64,000 nt of DNA from Plantago ovata (GCA_028274465.1 CM051455.1:74572489-74636488), one strand, 5' to 3'; counted from the stretch's first letter, positions 1-11,604 are shown. Made by a program: numbers and translations. The notes: generated by a model not told the origin, from the sequence alone.

Positions 1-573
1 CTCAAGACTAAGGTCACTCTGATGGATCCGTCCAGGTTGTGCCTCGGTTTCTGGATACACATATTCCTTGTTGCAAATCACATCTGTGATGTTACTTCCA
101 ATCCCCCTAGTAGCCCTCGAATACACATAGGAATGGCCACTTCCGGTGAACTCCCGTTCCCCCAAATGGATAAAATCAGAAATTGAGGCCGGAGTCCATG
201 GCACGATCACGCCTCTAAAAAGTACCCCCTCCTTCTCTTCAAGATCCGTATAGCCAACGTAAAACTCATGGAGGAGGCTCTCATCATACCCCTTGAATCG
301 GTTGGAAGTAAACCAACCCCAATTCCTCTTTCTAGCCAAACGAGAGAGCACCTTGTAACCCGGTCGGTTAGCATGGCCGTCTGGAATTTCGATCCTTCTA
401 TCCGGAATGGTCGATCGCCCACCTCAAGCAAGCTCTACTTGGAGCCTCAAACGGACGTCAATCGCAACAAGTGACAACTCGAATAACTCATGGGAAGGTT
501 GGGAGCTTGAAGCTGCCCCCTTGCCCTTCTTGCTCTTAGATGAGCCAGCTTTCTTCTTGTCACGTGGTGGCAT
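1..573 (-). pseudogene. Third ORF of element A (plant transposon-protein-like), frameshifted, partial
   Basis: The ATG at 573-571 opens a Lys/Ser-rich start (MPPRDKKKAGSSKSKKGKG) and reads to a stop near 426-424. Homology-like reading then resumes in other frames, including one from 431 to 207, and from about 275 to position 1 (it contains RGVIVPWTPASISDF and SGHSYVYSRATRG). The pattern, a basic start followed by a 'RGV-P-TP--I--F' stretch, resembles the 'putative plant transposon protein' domain found in extra ORFs of plant retroelements; this is recalled resemblance, not a search. At least two frameshifts break it and its C-terminus lies outside the window. Function unknown. It is the last recognisable unit before the missing 3' LTR. 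Confidence 0.5.
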
Positions 574-578
574 GGTTC

Positions 579-1128
579 CTACAAGCAGCAATTATTATCT
601 TGTATGACATAAAACAGATTTATGCATATGCAAATGCAAGAGTGAAACACACGAGTGATAACATCAACAATCGTACTCCACAAAACCTCAATGTCTATTC
701 TAGCCACTTCTAGAACTAAAATGCAACACACCAACATATCTTAGACATGTAACATATCACATAAGCTCTTGCTAAACAACAAATAGCCTTAAATCATAAG
801 GCTCAAATCATACCATAGTAGCAAAAAATCTAGCATCAAAATCCTCAAACTCATCAATCTTGGGTTCTACCATCATGTCCATCATTATCATATCAATAAG
901 CACACCCATAGACATGGTTTGAAAGGAAAAGAAACAATGCACCTTAAGACATAGACACCTAGTAGGCAAAATTCTCAAACCAACAAACCAAGCATAATTG
1001 AACATGCAATTGACAGTGAATAATGTTTATAATCACACAAACAATCAACCCATACATCATATAAGCTCAATTGAAGCATAAATCAAAAAACCCTCAAATT
1101 TGAAAAATTAGGGTTCATGTGAAGTTAC
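579..1128 (-). other. Possible intron upstream of the third ORF of element A
   Basis: On the minus strand a good donor (CTGAG|GTAACTTC, cut at 1129/1128) and acceptor (GCTTGTAG|GAACC, cut at 579/578) bracket 550 bp of AT-rich, non-coding DNA, and the ORF's ATG is five bases after the acceptor. The sequence before the donor has no long ORF and looks like a plant 5' UTR. This would make the third ORF a spliced message. It is inferred only from splice-site appearance; element G does not show an obvious copy within the window. Confidence 0.35.
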
Positions 1129-1358
1129 CTCAGATCCGAAGAATGAATGAACTAGGATGAAATTTGTTCGGATGGAAAGAAAGAGCACGTAATGGGCGTC
1201 GATTGAAACTAAAGAACACAAAATTTGATGGAGAATTGAAGATTTTATGAAAGATTGAAGAATTTTTTAGTTTTCGGGTATTTTGGAGTAAGAGAGTGGA
1301 AGGAGATGGAAGAATGAACAATTTTGGGAGAAATTCCGTTTTTCTTCTTTCAGAAAAC

Positions 1359-1500
1359 GGGGGGCGATTCGCCCCGTGCACGCTCTCTGGCGGTGGGGGG
1401 GAATCGCCCCATATGTGGGGCGAATCGCCCCCCACAGCTCTCTGGCGACGTGGGGCGATTCACCCCCATGGGGGGCGATTCGCCCCCACCTCTAGAGGTG
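1359..1500. repeat. GC-rich palindrome cluster, GGCGATTCGCC type (element A, 3' region)
   Basis: Several near-perfect palindromes of the form GGGGCGATTCGCCCC and GGGGCGAATCGCCCC lie within about 140 bp, inside otherwise AT-rich DNA. The same motif family recurs in A's 5' LTR (17534-17603), in G's LTR (60052-60133) and downstream of G's protease (63131-63324). Short ORFs here, rich in Gly, Pro, Ser and Trp, are by-products of the repeat. Confidence 0.85.
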
Positions 1501-1691
1501 GGGAGACGAAATTTTTCGAAAAAAGTTCAGTTTTTATCCCCGAAAACCATTCTCCTCATAAAACACTCGAAAAAAAATTCAGTCAAACATAAACATAAGC
1601 ACAAAACATCACATAAACGAACAAATTCACATAAAGAAAGGCAAATTATTCTATGTATGAATGCATGCAATGCAATAAAGCGATAAAAACT

Positions 1692-1707
1692 CCGGGTTGC
1701 CTCCCGG
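1692..1707 (-). other. Conserved hairpin after the protease ORF (element A)
   Basis: On the minus strand this reads CCGGGAGGCAACCCGG, a 5-bp stem with an AGGCAA loop, 45 bases past the end of the protease reading frame. The identical hairpin occurs at 62962-62977 in element G. A GGGAGGCAACCC core at this position is, from memory, common in Athila-type elements. Confidence 0.7.
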
Positions 1708-1751
1708 ATAGCGCCATTGTTTATTGTCTTTGACTCAACTTCTTCTTGCTC

Positions 1752-3746
1752 TTAGTTCTTCTTTTTTATGGTACTAGACTTCCCCTTCATGGATCTTTTC
1801 CTCATGCCACGGACGTGTGAATGAGAATGAACATACACAGCAAGACCAAAGTAGTTAATTGTGTGAGAAGCATTGAAGTGAATATTTGGATCAGATATGG
1901 CTTGCAACACATGTTGCTTGCCATCCACCTCAATGGTGCAAGTTCTTCGGTAGATGTCTATCACGGAGCGTAGCTTAGTCAAGAACGTTCACCCCAAGAG
2001 AACAACATCCCCCATCCCAGGTATAGACGTCGGCATAACTACAAAGTTGGTGTACACAGAAGCTTCACCAATCTTAACCAATACGTTCTTCACAACGCCT
2101 TCGGGTCTCACAAAGGATCCATCCGCCAATTGCACAATAGCCTTATGCTCATATAGTTTTCCAAGGACACTCTTCTCAAACACATTCATTGGGAACACAT
2201 TAGAGTAAGATCCCGTATCTAGTGTAGCACGAACATCTTCAAGTTCACCAATTCCTACCTTAACATCGAAACTCTCAGGAATTGGCTCGGGATCCTCTTG
2301 CTCCTCATCACTCGCATCAAATCCAAGGTCCTTCTCTTCTTCCTTGGCTAGTGGAGGTTCTCCATCCTTGCAACACTCACAATTAGCACCCTTCTTGATA
2401 GTGATCTCAACAGGAAGATCACTTATTAAAGTAATACACATCGACTTCTCAGTGGTGGTAGGTAATTTCCCATGCTCCCGACTCGCTCCACGGTCAATCA
2501 ACTCTTGCATCTTTTGATGGGCAAGCCTAGTGCTCTCTTCCAAACGATCCAGCCTCGCCCTAGTCTTCTCAGAATCTTCTTCATAACGCTTAAGAAAACA
2601 TTGGGTTTGATCAACCATTTTCTACAAGTTTTCCATGAGTAGCGCCGTCTTCGACTTCGATTGCTCCTTGGGAGTGGGATTTTCGCAGTGATCATTACCA
2701 TAGCCAAGCTTACTACGGTCTTGGTTAGGGCCATAAGTTTGGCTAGTCGGTGCATATCCTTGATTGTTTCGGAACCCTCTTCTCCAAAATCCACCTCGAG
2801 GATTCCTACCATCTTGTCCATAGCTAGTTTCTTGAATACCAAATTCCGCAGCAAAAGCTTCCTCTTCGCTTCGTTGAACCCAATTGCCATCATCATATGC
2901 AAGCTCCGATCTACACATATGAGCTCCATGCCCATAGTTCTTGCATATTCGGCAAACTTCATTCGACATAGATGTTCCAGCGGAGCTCTTGAGGACTTCT
3001 TTCAACTCATTGGTAAAGCACTCAAATCGATCACCATTCCCCCCATACATAGGGGCCTCTTGAGTAGGTGGAGCTTCAGGTCCACGTCTCCTAACCATTG
3101 CTCTTGGATCCTTGAATTGCGAACCCTTAGCAAGCCTTTCGAAAACCGCCCAAACGGCTTCCGCGGTTTCCTCCCAAATATTGCCACGGCATTGAAAATC
3201 TACCACTTGTTGATTCTCAAAGGTTAGTCCATTGTAGAAGTGTTGGACAAGATCCGAAAGCTCAAAACCATGGTGAGGGCACTTGTTCATGAGGTCTTGG
3301 AACCTCTCAAACGCAGTGTAGATGGTCTCATCATAGTCTTGTTTAAATCCAGTGATTTGCGCCTTAAGCGCGGTAGTCAATGTGTGAGGAAAGTATTTCT
3401 CCATGAATGCTTAAAAAACCTTTGCCCAAGTGTCAAGCGAACCCGCCGGTAGAGAACTCAACCATGCCTTGGCCTTGTCGCCAAGCCCCATAGCAAAAAC
3501 CTTCATTCTCAACTCATCCACTGTTATTTCAGCTCCGGGTCGTGGAAGTTGGTTAACGAAGTCATCGATATCATGCAAGTACCCCATCACGTCTTCCATA
3601 GCCAAGCCATAGAACCTCGGAAGTTGCTGGAACATGTGGTTTTTTGTTTCCAGATCTCGAGTTGCAGACGAAAGAACAATCGCCGATCCCCTCATACGAT
3701 CCTTGGTGGGTTGAACCCGTGATTTCAGTGGTCTAGCTTCTGCCAT
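1752..3746 (-). pseudogene. gag-protease of Athila-like element A, interrupted by stops
   Basis: The start MAEARPLK at 3746 matches the start of the G copy (ATG at 61085). The capsid-like region (FMEKYFPHTL, LVQHFYNGLT) is followed by a CCHC zinc knuckle (CRICKNYGHGAHMC, about 2935-2976) and then an aspartic protease region with catalytic DTG (ATLDTGSYSNVF, about 2195-2230). Against the G copy there are three in-frame stops: after AKVF (near 3409), before MVDQTQ (CAG to TAG, near 2620), and in the LLGRTFLTKL region (CGA to TGA, near 1988). The reading frame ends at 1752 with a Lys-rich tail and no reverse transcriptase follows. Gag would form the particle and bind RNA; protease would process it. 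This copy cannot make full-length protein. Confidence 0.9.
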
Positions 3747-3929
3747 TACGACGATTTCTTCAAAAAGATTGTGTAGAGATTCATAGAAATCGGTATCCTT
3801 ATTTCCTCGAGTTCACGTCGTCGAAGTAGTCGCCTTCTTTGGTGGTAGACTCTGTCGATTTCAACGATTGGTTTAGCAAGCGGTGTTCCTCTAGATCGTG
3901 TACTTCGCATACACTATCTGTGACAAGCT
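3747..3929 (-). other. 5' leader of element A, gag-proximal part
   Basis: Non-coding DNA between A's gag start and the insertion site of copia B. It ends in AAGCT (3925-3929), the left copy of B's TSD, and continues on the other side of B at 16621. Confidence 0.75.
3925..3929. repeat. Target-site duplication AAGCT, left copy (element B)
   Basis: AAGCT directly precedes the TGTAAG start of the left LTR and is repeated directly after the TATCA end of the right LTR (16621-16625). Confidence 0.92.
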
Positions 3930-6030
3930 TGTAAGAAAATATAGTCAGAGTCACCCCCAGGGTACGCAGCGGAATTTCAAAAATTTTCTTAACATGCAGG
4001 TTAATTGATCATGCATATAACGTATATAATAAACACATTAATCAGAAGACTTACAATACTCCAAAAGCAAGAATAGGTATTGAATCGATATGCCAATCGA
4101 TGAAGTCTTCGTAATAGTCCGGTGAATCTTCTCCTTCGTCGAAGTCGATATCTGCAATACTTTGATTATCTGCAAGACAATAAAAGTTAGTTTTCAGCTC
4201 TTTGAACCTCAACCTTGGTATCCACGGATGAACAGCTTATCGGAAAGAATGCTAGGATATTCTTTATGTGGCGAAGAAGATGGGGCGACGATTTTCCTCC
4301 GGTGGAGAGTGGCGCGCGCGTTAGGGTATAGAGGTAGGGGAGAGCTTTTTATTTTCTCTAAGAAAGGTAGAATAATTCTCTAAGAATTCGGCATTGAAAA
4401 AGCTCTCTAATGACTTACTTATATAGTAGTCAATAGAAGCCTAAAGAAGATTCTTTTAGACTTCATAAATGAATAAAAACTCTAATTCTTATTGCACAAG
4501 GAAACCAGTTTAAGTCTAGATTCATTCTCAATTAAGTTAGAACTCAATTAGGAAAATCTAACTTAACCCTTGACTTCTAATATGGGAAGGAGTCGAAACT
4601 CCCTCCCATACTACTACTACACGCGGCCGGCCAAGGGGGGTATGTGGGTCCAATTTGGGACCCACTTATAATTCGAAGGCAATTCAAACTCTAAGTAGAT
4701 TTTGCCCATGTGCATATATTAATTCTAAATTAATATATCCTTTCAAATCAAACCTTTATTATATTTCTAAAATATAATCTTTAATTGTATTTACATAAAA
4801 TACAATTAATCAATCAATTCAATTAATAATTCCAAATTATTAATTGAGCCACAAATAATTATAATTAATTCCAAATCAATTATAATTCATCAATCACAAT
4901 TAATTCTAAATTAATTGTGATTCCATCTTCAAGGATATTCGGATAAGCTGAATCACCACATAGTGTGATCCATAGGGCCTCATTGTATTAAGCAAGTGCT
5001 ACACTAGGCAACATGGAATTCCTAGACGGTTCCATTTGCAATATTAATACATGAGGACGTTTGAGAGGTTTCTCAAAGCAAACTCTTTCGTTGTGAAGCC
5101 TGTTGCGCTCAACGCGGCGATGGTAACGTCCCTTCATTTGACTGACTCGAATGCATCTAGGATCGATGATGTGTGTATCCCAATAATACATCCACGGGCG
5201 TCTTCAGTGAGTTGCTTGGTGAATCCAATATCTATTATGACTATCATAATAATATTGATACGCTGGCCAGCGGTTTAACCAATCATAACTATGAACGACT
5301 ATGAGCAGTGCTCTCTTGTGCTACACGTGAGAGATGAATCCTTCACAGAATCACTTATCACCCCCATTTGTATGCAGTCATAATCTTGGATCGTGTCTTG
5401 GTTCAACTGCTTATTCAGAGCTGACATCGACGGGTCCACCAAGGATATGGGGCAACAAATGTGATGATAAAGTCCTGTAAGTCCAAAGGACGACTGGCAT
5501 CACTTCGACAACTTTCTGGTTCCCATAGACACTTCGGTGTAGATTATACATCGATGGGAGTTTCCGGTGGGTACTCCCATTGTTCGGTAATCACCCTTCG
5601 AACAACTATACGGAGGTATGGGAACGTTTCTAGATTGTCTAACAATCCATTCCGTGGTCGTGGGATCAGCTCACACTTGCTCTAACAAGTATAACCTCCA
5701 CGCATACTAGTCTCACCTGGTTCATTCAGACCCCTACATCGGAGATGAACCTCGACTAGGGAGAGTTTGGGATAGATGATAACTCACATAGCTCCCACTA
5801 TCTGTGTGATCGGTCATCTATCCGAGAGGACATGTTTGATATCAATACAGACAGGAATAGAGATATGACATGCTGTATGCCTGGTGTAATATAAATATGA
5901 AAGCGATACTCAATAGTAAAACAAACAAACATATATTATATTACGTTGACCTGTGTAATAGTACATATATGCCCTTAATAAGGGTTGTATGCCCTTAATA
6001 AAGACTATCTCTAGGACATATACACTATCA
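3930..6030 (-). repeat. 3' LTR of copia element B
   Basis: Begins TGTAAGAAAATATAG and ends ACACTATCA, so it has TG...CA ends. On the element strand a TATA box (TATATAAG, complement of 4418-4425) lies about 1.6 kb into the LTR, implying a long U3 and about 0.5 kb of R/U5. A 67-codon ORF (5191-4988, minus) lies in U3 and is open in all five LTRs of this family in the window; function unproven. Confidence 0.92.
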
Positions 6031-6045
6031 ATCTCCCACTTGGAC
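6031..6045 (-). promoter_or_regulatory. Polypurine tract of element B
   Basis: On the minus strand CAAGTGGGAGAT ends directly at the LTR boundary. It is the expected primer for plus-strand synthesis. The identical tract lies at 41003-41017 in element E. The pol stop codon overlaps its upstream edge. Confidence 0.8.
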
Positions 6046-9000
6046 TACAGCCAGTCACCTTTATGCTTAATGCCTAGATTAACATAATGTCTTAAGTGGG
6101 CATCCACTGATAAGACCTTGGTGAAAGGATCTGCCATGTTGTCCGTGGTTGAGACACGTTCTATACTAACTTTTCCTCTATCAATAATCTCACGTATAAC
6201 GGGATACTTTCTAAGTACATGTTTGTTCTTGTTTGTAGATCTAGGCTCCTTGGCTTGAGCGACGGTGCCCGTGTTGTCACAATAAATCATTATTGGACTT
6301 GGAGCAGGAACAACCCTCAATTCCTTCAAGAACTCTGAAATCCAGACAGCTTCTTTCGATGCTTCTGATGCAGCAATGTACTCGGCTTCTGTGGTTGAGT
6401 CAGCAATCGTGGCTTGCTTAGAACTCTTCCAACAGATAGCTCCTCCGTTCAATTTGAATACGTATCCTGTCTGTGACTTAAAGTCATCAGGATCTGATTC
6501 AAATCCAGCGTCGACATAACCAGACATCTTTAATTCTGGTTCTCCACCAAACACCAAGAACATTTCCTTAGTCCGTCGAAGGTACTTAAGAATGTTCTTT
6601 ACAGCAGTCCAGTGAGGTACTCCTGGATTCTGTTGGTGTCGACAAGTGACACTAAGCGCATATGCCACATCTGGCCTTGTCCAATTCATTGCATACATAA
6701 TAGACCCTACTGCCGAAGCATAGGGCACACGACTCATTGCCTTTCTTTCTTCATCAGTTTTAGGACTATCCTTAACTGATAAGACAACCCCATGCCTAGC
6801 TGGGAGAAAGCCTCTCTTTGAGTCGTCCATCTTATAACGCTTCAGTATTTTGTCGATGTAGGTGGACTGTGTCAATTCTAACATCCTCTTCGACCTATCT
6901 CTATAGGTCTTTATCCCTAGGATGTAGTTCGCTTCACCCAAGTCCTTCATTGAGAAGGCACTTGATAACCAAACTTTAGTCTCTTCTAGCATAGAGATAT
7001 TGTTTCCCATGATCAAAATGTCATCAACATAAATGATCATGAAAACGACTCCCTTGTCGCTGTGCCTAGTGTAGACACAGGGATCTTCTACGCTTCTGAC
7101 GAAGTCAAACGATTTGACAGCTTCGTCAAAGCGGATATTCCAGCTCCTAGACGCTTGCTTTAGCCCATAGATGGATCTCTGTAATTTGCATACAGCAGTT
7201 GGCCTGGTTTTACTAATAAAACCTTCCGGCTGTACCATATAGACCTCTTCCTCAAGGTTGCCATTGAGGAAGACAGTCTTTACATCCATCTGCCAGATCT
7301 CATAATCATAGTAGGCAGCTATCGCAAGTAGAATTTGAATAGACTTCAACTTTGCTATCGGTGAAAAGGTTTCATCGTAATCGATGCCATACCTTTTTGT
7401 GTAGCTCTTCGCCACAAGTCTAGCCTTGTGCGTTTGTACCTTGCCATCAGCATCTGTCTTTCGTTTAAAGACCCATTTGCACCCAATAGGTCTAACCCCT
7501 TGGGGCAAGTCTACCAAGCTCCAAACTTGGTTCAAGTACATGGAGTCTATTTCCAATTCCATGGCCTCTTGCCATCTGTCTGAGTCAATATCATTTATTG
7601 CCTCTTTGTAGGTCTCGGGGTCTTCCCGATCTGGTAAGCAAACATCAAGTTCATTGATGTCTTCTATCATAAGGCTTTGCTTCTGAGGTCCTTTCGGGAT
7701 CCTCTTCGACCTACGGAGCTCGACTGGTGCTTCTGTCGTCGTTTCTGGTGCTTTTCTTTTCTGGTATCGTGTAACACAAACATTATCAGTGGGCACTGAT
7801 GAAGCCGGTCGCGTGCTACGACCCTGTTCCCTAGTGGGAGGCTGCTCTTGTGCAACTTGTTGCACAAGTTGATTGACAACGGGTTCTATTGGTGTGGTTT
7901 CAACTGTTGATCTAATCACAGGACTCCCACTGACTATGACATGCCTAGAAAGTGTCATATCATTACCCTTGTCTGCTTCGAAAGCTCCCACTGAACTTGA
8001 GTCCAAATCAGAAGATTTAGAGAACTCATGTTCGCGCGTGTCAAAGTCTTGAATTTCTTCAAGTTCTATCATATCATCTAACCTCTCTTCTTCGAGGTAT
8101 TCTGCTTCTAAAAGCTTGAAGTTTCTAGATACTATCACCTTGTGATCTTCAGCATGATAGAATTCATAGCCTCTCGTTTGACGAGAATAGCCTATGAAAT
8201 AAACTTTGACACCCTTGGAATCTAACTTATCAGTGAGCAACAATTTGACTATCGTAGGACATCCCCAAGGTCTAAGATAGCCCAGTGAGGGCTTCTTTCC
8301 TTTCCATAACTCATAAGGAGTTTTCTCCACTGATTTAGATGGTACACGGTTCAGAATGTAGATTGCAGTTTGTAGCGCATATCCCCATAGATATTTTGGA
8401 AGAGTCGAGAATCAAATCATTGATCTCACCATGTCTAGCAGAGTTCGATTCCTTCTCTTAGACACACCATTTAATTGGTGGTGTTCCAGGAGGGGTCCAT
8501 TGCGATTGAATTCCATTCTCATTCAAGTAGTCGATAAATTCTTCACTAAGGTATTCACCTCCTCGATCTGATTAAAGAGTGACTATCCTTAGGTTCAATT
8601 CATTCTCGACCTCATTCCTAAAATCCTTGAATTTTCCAAAGGTATCAGATTTATTCTTCATAAGATATATATATCCATACCTTGAGAAATCGTCAGTAAA
8701 GGTAACGAAGTAAGAATAACCTCCACGTGCTTGGACTTTAAAAGGTCCACATACATCGGTATGTATGAGCTCTAAGCAGCGAGTGGCACGAACACCTTGT
8801 CCAACAAAGGGTTTGTTCGTCATCTTACCCTTAACACATGATTCGCATGTACCATATGATTCGAAATCAAATGGTTCTAAGTAGTCCAACTTCCTTAGTC
8901 TTTGAATCCGTGTTTCATTGATATGGCCTAGCCGACAATGCCATAGATAACATGGATTATTCTTCCTACTTGAAGACGGTTGATTGTTATGTATTTGAAA

Positions 9001-9294
9001 TAAAGGTAGACTACTTGGCAAAATATATAAACCATTCACTAAGCGAGCTTTTCCATAATATTGGTCATTTAGCGAAAAATAACAAGTATTATTAGCAAAA
9101 CGAAAGGAAAAACCCAAATTGTCCAACAATGGAATGGAAATAATATTTCTGACAATGGATGGAACAAAATAAACGTTATCAAGTTCTAAACATTGTCCTG
9201 ATTGTAAATCTATCCTGCAGCGTCCAACGCGTTTGGCTTCAACTGGATTGTCGTTCCCAACATGCAAGTCGATTTCACCTTGCTTGACTAGCAT
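6045..9294 (-). pseudogene. Copia pol of element B (integrase, reverse transcriptase, RNase H), degraded
   Basis: The first part (9294-8572) holds the GAG-pre-integrase HHCC region ([11 protein letters not shown]...CESCVKGK) and the start of the integrase core (HTDVCGPF...[10 protein letters not shown]). It is cut by a stop near 8572, where the E copy reads [10 protein letters not shown]. After about 240 bp of broken sequence a long frame runs from 8330 to 6045 (761 codons): integrase C-terminus ([21 protein letters not shown]), a variable linker, reverse transcriptase from GCKWVFKRK through catalytic YVDD (complement of 7020-7031), and RNase H (SGYVDAGFE...[13 protein letters not shown]). 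The second segment is remarkably open for a dead element. Comparison with E shows all domains were once one polyprotein. Confidence 0.93.
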
Positions 9295-9298
9295 GTGT

Positions 9299-10278
9299 TC
9301 AATTAGCCCTGCACATTATTAAAATGTGTGAGCCACAAGCTGTATCTAATACCCAACCATTGGAGTCAAAAGTAGTCATGTTCATTTCAATAACAAACAT
9401 ACCTGAGCTAGAAGCCGGCGGCTTCTTAGCTTGATCTGCCCTTAGCTTAGGGCAATCTTTCTTCCAATGCCCTTTATGCTTACAGAAAAGACATTCATCT
9501 GTGCGTACCGTTCCGCTCCTCTTGAACTTCTTTCTCTGGTTCAGACGCTTAGGCCTACCACTCGAAGTGTTAGCCTTGGCTCCCGACTTTCCCTTACTCT
9601 TAGCACCTTTGTTTCTCGGGTTTGGGTTAGACGGTTGCCCAACATACATGATCGATTTCTCCTTCTTGGGAAGAGTTTGATCATATGTCTTCAGCAGATT
9701 ATGGAGCTCGGGCAGTGTAACGTCTTTCGCATTCATGGTGTAGTTAATGATGAACTACGAATACGAACTCGTCAATGATTGAAGGAAAAGATCACCATGA
9801 TCTTATTCTCCATCTTGACACCGGCATCGGGAAGCTTCTCAAAGAGACCAATCATCTTGAGAACATGTTCAGACATGTTCCCTCCTTCATTGAGCTTGCA
9901 TCTGTGTATCTCTTTGATCAAATCAAATTCAACACTTCTGGCTATCGTCTTAAAGAGCGACTCAAGATGCTTCAGCATCTCATACGGCAACATGCTTTCA
10001 TGTTGTCTCTGCAGCTCATTGCTCATTGCCGCCAGCATAATACACTGCGCGGATTTAACATCCTCTTGATGCTTATCAGCCTTTGCCTTGTTGGCTTGAT
10101 TCCAAGCAGCAACTTGATCGGCAGTCTGATTCTCGGGACACACGGGAATAGCCTCGTCCAACACGTACTCAATCTTTTCGTACCTCAGCACCAAACGAAT
10201 ATTCCTGATCCAATCTAGGAAGTTTTCTCCGGTCAAAACTTACTTCTCTAAGATAGCACGGAGCGAGATACTCGCCAT
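9299..10278 (-). pseudogene. Copia gag and protease start of element B, degraded
   Basis: The start is ATG 10278-10276 (MASISLRA), supported by the E copy. An early CAA-to-TAA stop follows within about a dozen codons. The capsid region ([20 protein letters not shown]) continues to 9772, where the frame shifts; the remainder (9736-9299) holds a basic segment, a CCHC zinc knuckle (CLFCKHKGHWKKDC) and the protease motif VLDTACGSH, then shifts again before the pre-integrase domain. Gag would coat genomic RNA; this copy cannot produce it intact. Confidence 0.9.
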
Positions 10279-10838
10279 TTTGGTTTTCCTAAGGAGAAAT
10301 AATGTAGAACGAAAATAATAAATCAACTATTGAAATACTATTTCTAAATACACAGTCAACATAACTAAACAACAAGGTCCTTTAGCTGTTTAGCTTCCAC
10401 TATTTTCACATATGATTGCCCCAAAAACAAACATACGGGTAATGTCCAACAAGTTACCGTAGTGGCCAAGATCCAAATCCATACTATATTATACTCCAAC
10501 GGGGGCTGGTCGCATAACATAATATGACCGGTAGGACTATCCAATTGCGTCACGCAACTCTTGGGTGTTAAATCTAATTTAACCAGACGCTCTACATATT
10601 GCACCTATCGAGGTCGCTAGGTACAATATGCAGTAAGTTATAACCATAGGCTTACTCTAATCTGACGATCACTGCGAGTCTGCAAGAAGAGGTCGCCAAT
10701 ACAGGGAAACACAATGAAAGTTCAGAATTAAAGCACCCCATGGAAAGCTTCTCAGAAACACATACGTATACATATTTCTGCACTTATATTGGTTGGGGCT
10801 TGTAGATTGAGGGTTGTTATCAGTCATCTACAAACAAA

Positions 10839-11010
10839 TAAGGGCGCCGCCTACCCATCATGCATGAGCGGTCTACACGTAATGGATGCCGCCTATCCAT
10901 TCTAGTTCTAAACGCGGTCAAGCACATAATGGCGTCGCCTACCCATACATAAAAATATGCGGTCAGACAAATAAGAGGGCGCCGCCTACCCTCGCATGCA
11001 TAGCGGTCGA
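10839..11010 (-). repeat. Four-unit hairpin repeat in the leader of element B
   Basis: Four units spaced about 45 bp share the core GCCGCCTA (GTCGCCTA in unit 3) between arms that pair, each followed by a G/ACGGTC word. Unit 2 is ATGGATGCCGCCTATCCAT and unit 4 is GAGGGCGCCGCCTACCCTC. Homologous arrays lie at 45809-45976 (E) and 49825-49994 (F), where unit 3 reads ATGGGTGCCGCCTACCCAT. Arms change in matched pairs while the loop is kept. Confidence 0.85.
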
Positions 11011-11493
11011 ACGGAAAGTAAAATACGTGGTATTTAAACATGCATTGTCAAACAATAGCATATCGAGCAAACAAACAAGTAGTAGCCTATGTGGATGCCA
11101 AATGACTTCATAATTTCATTATGAAAATTATAATCCCATACTTATAATCTCTATGAAAATTTGAAAATTTGGACTAGATTGAAAAATCGAAAATTCTATT
11201 GACCAGGTAGCAATTTATGAAAACCCGAAGGACTCAATTGTAATTTTCCAAACCTTGGAGGTGTTAAATTCAAAATTCAAAAGTAGAAAGACTTATTTGT
11301 AATAAAAAATAAATTGATAAATCACAAATAAGCCCCTCAACTTAATACTAATTAAATTTAACCCCTCTAGTTAATAATAATTACAATTAAATCATATTTA
11401 TATTCTAAATATAAAATTCAATCCTCAAATTTTCCAAAAATTCGATTTTGGGTCCAATCCGGAAAAATTAAAGAAATATATATAATAATATAC

Positions 11494-11597
11494 GGGGACG
11501 GGATCGAATCCCGTCCCCAAGGGCGCCTGCGTCCCGCAGGCGTCTGGGCGTCTGCGTCCCGCAAGTGCCTGCAGGCGCCTGCCTGCGTCACGCAGGA
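11494..11597. repeat. GC-rich palindrome island in the leader of element B
   Basis: It opens with a 10-bp stem, GGGGACGGGA at 11494-11503 pairing with TCCCGTCCCC at 11509-11518 around TCGAA, followed by overlapping CCTGCGTCCCGCAGG-like palindromes and CCTGCGTCACGCAGG. The position matches islands in E (46392-46493) and F (50479-50699), but the sequence is largely different. Confidence 0.85.
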
Positions 11598-11604
11598 GGG
11601 ATAC

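Noticed and set aside
1296..1592. Gly/Pro/Trp/Ser-rich ORFs over the palindrome cluster (similarly near 17425, 60049, 63094)
   Set aside because: Produced by GGCGATTCGCC repeats in all frames; amino-acid patterns change with frame and no homologous frame is kept.
5461..5685. Conserved antisense ORF in the B-family LTRs (also 16049, 24746, 47988, 52383)
   Set aside because: It runs against the direction of the element and its conservation is explained by LTR similarity.
10839..11010. CRISPR-like regular repeat spacing
   Set aside because: Only four diverged units in a plant retroelement leader; the units are hairpins and the spacers are conserved between copies.
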